Source: Spirochaetia bacterium
GTDB taxonomy: Bacteria; Spirochaetota; Spirochaetia; Treponematales; Breznakiellaceae
DNA length: 22,632 nt
Reading direction: 5' to 3'
NCBI GenBank assembly: GCA_026002265.1
Contig: BOBG01000023.1
Coordinates: 1-22,632, forward strand
The stretch's first letter is position 1. Each line of letters begins with the position of its first letter. The position numbers were made by a program, and so were the translations under genes. Shown piece by piece: positions 21,264-22,632 of this stretch. The notes under the pieces are model-generated. The model saw only the letters and a program-made list of their open reading frames with translations. It was not told the origin of the DNA and did no database searches.

Positions 21264-22632
21264 ATGATTTTTGCGGGAAATGTGCATAAAATAGCCTATG
21301 GTGGGGATTACAACCCGGAGCAGTGGCCGGAAGAAATATGGGCGGAGGATATGCGTCTCTTGCCAATGGCCGGTATCGACACAGTCACCCTCAACGTGTT
21401 CAACTGGGCGATGTTGCAGCCATCCGAAGATTACTACGATTTTTCGACACTTGACAAAATTATCGAGACGGTGAGTCGTCAGGGGTTTAACATCGTACTG
21501 GCAACTTCTACCGGCGCGCATCCGGCGTGGATGGCGCGTAAGTACCCCGATATTCTGCGCGTCACGAGCGACGGGCAAAAACGTAAATTCGGCGGCAGGC
21601 AAAACTCGTGCCCAAACAGTCCCACGTACCGCACTTATAGCGTGCTTCTGGCGAAAAGACTTGCCGAACGTTACGGGAAACTCAAAAATCTGGTGGCGTG
21701 GCATGTGTCAAACGAATACTACGACACCTGCTATTGCGAAAACTGCGAAAAAACCTTTCGTGTCTGGCTCAAAAATCGCTACCAAAGCCTTGACGCCCTC
21801 AACGAAGCGTGGAATACGCACTTTTGGGGACACACCTATCACGATTGGGATGATATTGTCTCCCCAACGCACTTGAGCGAAACATGGGAGCCGATGCGCA
21901 CCACGATGCAAAACGAAGCGCTCGACTACAAGCGATTCAACTCGGACAGTCTGCTCGACTGTTACAAATTAGAATATGACGCGCTCAAAACGATTTGTCC
22001 CGACGTACCCATCACCACCAATCTGATGGGTACCTACCGCGAGCTGGATTACCACAAATGGGGCAAATACCTTGATTTTGTGTCGTTTGACAACTATCCG
22101 CGCCCCGAAACGCCGTACACGCGCACGGCAATGAATCACGCGTTAATGCGCGGCCTCAAAGACGGGCAGCCGTTCTGTCTGATGGAGCAGACACCCAGCG
22201 TGACCAACTGGGCGACCTACTGTTCGCTCAAGCGCCCCGGCATTATGCGGCTGTGGAGCTATCAAGCGCTTGCGCACGGCGCTGATACCGTAATGTTCTT
22301 TCAGATGCGTCGCTCGCGAGGCTGCTGTGAAAAATTTCATGGAGCGGTCATCGACCACGCCGGTCACGAAAACACCCGCGTGTTCCGCGAGTGTGCGGAA
22401 CTCGGTGCGGAATTGCAAAAACTGGGCGGCGCATTTCTTGATAGCCATGTGAGCGCGGATGTCGCCGTTATTTTTGATTGGGATAATTGGTGGGCAAGCG
22501 CCTATTCCGCCGGCCCCAGCGCCGACTTTGACTATGTGGCGGAAATGTTTCGCTTTTATGACGCAGCGTCCCGCCAAAACCTCGGCGTCGATGTCATCGG
22601 CATGGACGCCGACTTTAGCCACTACAAGCTGA
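21264..22632 (+). CDS. GH42 beta-galactosidase, 3' end outside window
   Basis: The ATG at 21264 has AGGAG six bases upstream and lies 25 bases after the binding-protein stop; 456 codons are present without a stop. The (beta/alpha)8 catalytic domain of glycoside hydrolase family 42 is clear: YGGDYNPEQWP at 12-22, the acid/base Glu151 in WHVSNEY, and the nucleophile Glu308 in CLMEQTPS. A zinc-type cysteine cluster has Cys116 (NSCPNS) with Cys156, Cys158 and Cys161 (CYCENC), as in structurally known GH42 enzymes. It hydrolyses terminal beta-galactosides. It has no signal peptide, so it acts in the cytosol on imported sugars. The trimerisation domain has begun (~380 onward) and the remainder lies beyond the window. 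Confidence 0.95.
   Translation, partial: MIFAGNVHKIAYGGDYNPEQWPEEIWAEDMRLLPMAGIDTVTLNVFNWAMLQPSEDYYDFSTLDKIIETVSRQGFNIVLATSTGAHPAWMARKYPDILRVTSDGQKRKFGGRQNSCPNSPTYRTYSVLLAKRLAERYGKLKNLVAWHVSNEYYDTCYCENCEKTFRVWLKNRYQSLDALNEAWNTHFWGHTYHDWDDIVSPTHLSETWEPMRTTMQNEALDYKRFNSDSLLDCYKLEYDALKTICPDVPITTNLMGTYRELDYHKWGKYLDFVSFDNYPRPETPYTRTAMNHALMRGLKDGQPFCLMEQTPSVTNWATYCSLKRPGIMRLWSYQALAHGADTVMFFQMRRSRGCCEKFHGAVIDHAGHENTRVFRECAELGAELQKLGGAFLDSHVSADVAVIFDWDNWWASAYSAGPSADFDYVAEMFRFYDAASRQNLGVDVIGMDADFSHYKL

Noticed and set aside
22143..22622. A 159-codon minus-strand frame at the window end
   Set aside because: It is antisense to the GH42 catalytic domain, whose motifs are intact on the plus strand.

Overview
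The window reads as a chromosome segment from a spirochaete, most likely a Treponema-like Spirochaetaceae member. This is inference from gene content (a ThyX-type thymidylate synthase, a lone gyrA, many short secreted or lipoprotein genes), base composition, and a lipoprotein signal-peptide remnant at 18508-18585 that resembles leaders I recall from termite-gut treponemes. No rRNA, tRNA or CRISPR array was seen.

Layout. Positions 1-379 hold the 3' end of a PgeF/YfiH gene. It converges on a minus-strand cluster (2487 down to 366): an RnfA/NqrE-type membrane protein, a small Cys-rich protein, thyX and a TPR lipoprotein. A repeat-rich gap (2488-2828) precedes a HAD phosphatase on the plus strand, which converges on gyrA (6146-3693). 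Upstream of gyrA on the same strand lies an AT-rich DUF262/DUF1524 gene of the GmrSD type IV restriction class. Next comes a tightly coupled minus-strand unit: a MalK/UgpC-type ABC ATPase (10842-9727) whose stop overlaps the start of a small secreted protein, followed by a larger secreted protein whose start appears to be non-AUG.

From 11065 to 17342 two ~680-bp REP-associated tyrosine transposase (RAYT, Y1 HUH) elements lie in inverted orientation about 5 kb apart. Each is bounded by the short palindromic motif GGTCTGTCCCC/GGGGACAGACC, and four further lone copies of that motif lie nearby. Between them are trxB (with a structured, possibly attenuating G/C-tract leader), a secreted transglutaminase-like protein, an NrnA-type DHH phosphoesterase, a small secreted protein and a YhhQ/QueT-type queuosine-precursor transporter.

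After the second RAYT the composition changes abruptly. An AT-rich gene for a flavodoxin/2x[4Fe-4S] EFR1-type protein (17625-18386), with its own strong promoter, looks acquired. It is followed by a remnant region and a GCG/CGC-richer carbohydrate locus: an AraC regulator divergent from a solute-binding lipoprotein and a GH42 beta-galactosidase that runs off the window. That locus probably imports and hydrolyses a galactoside; the permease genes are not in view.

The most interesting items are the paired RAYT elements with their dispersed palindromes, whose 3' palindrome encodes the transposase C-terminus, and the putative trxB leader in which two G6 tracts can compete for one C6 tract.
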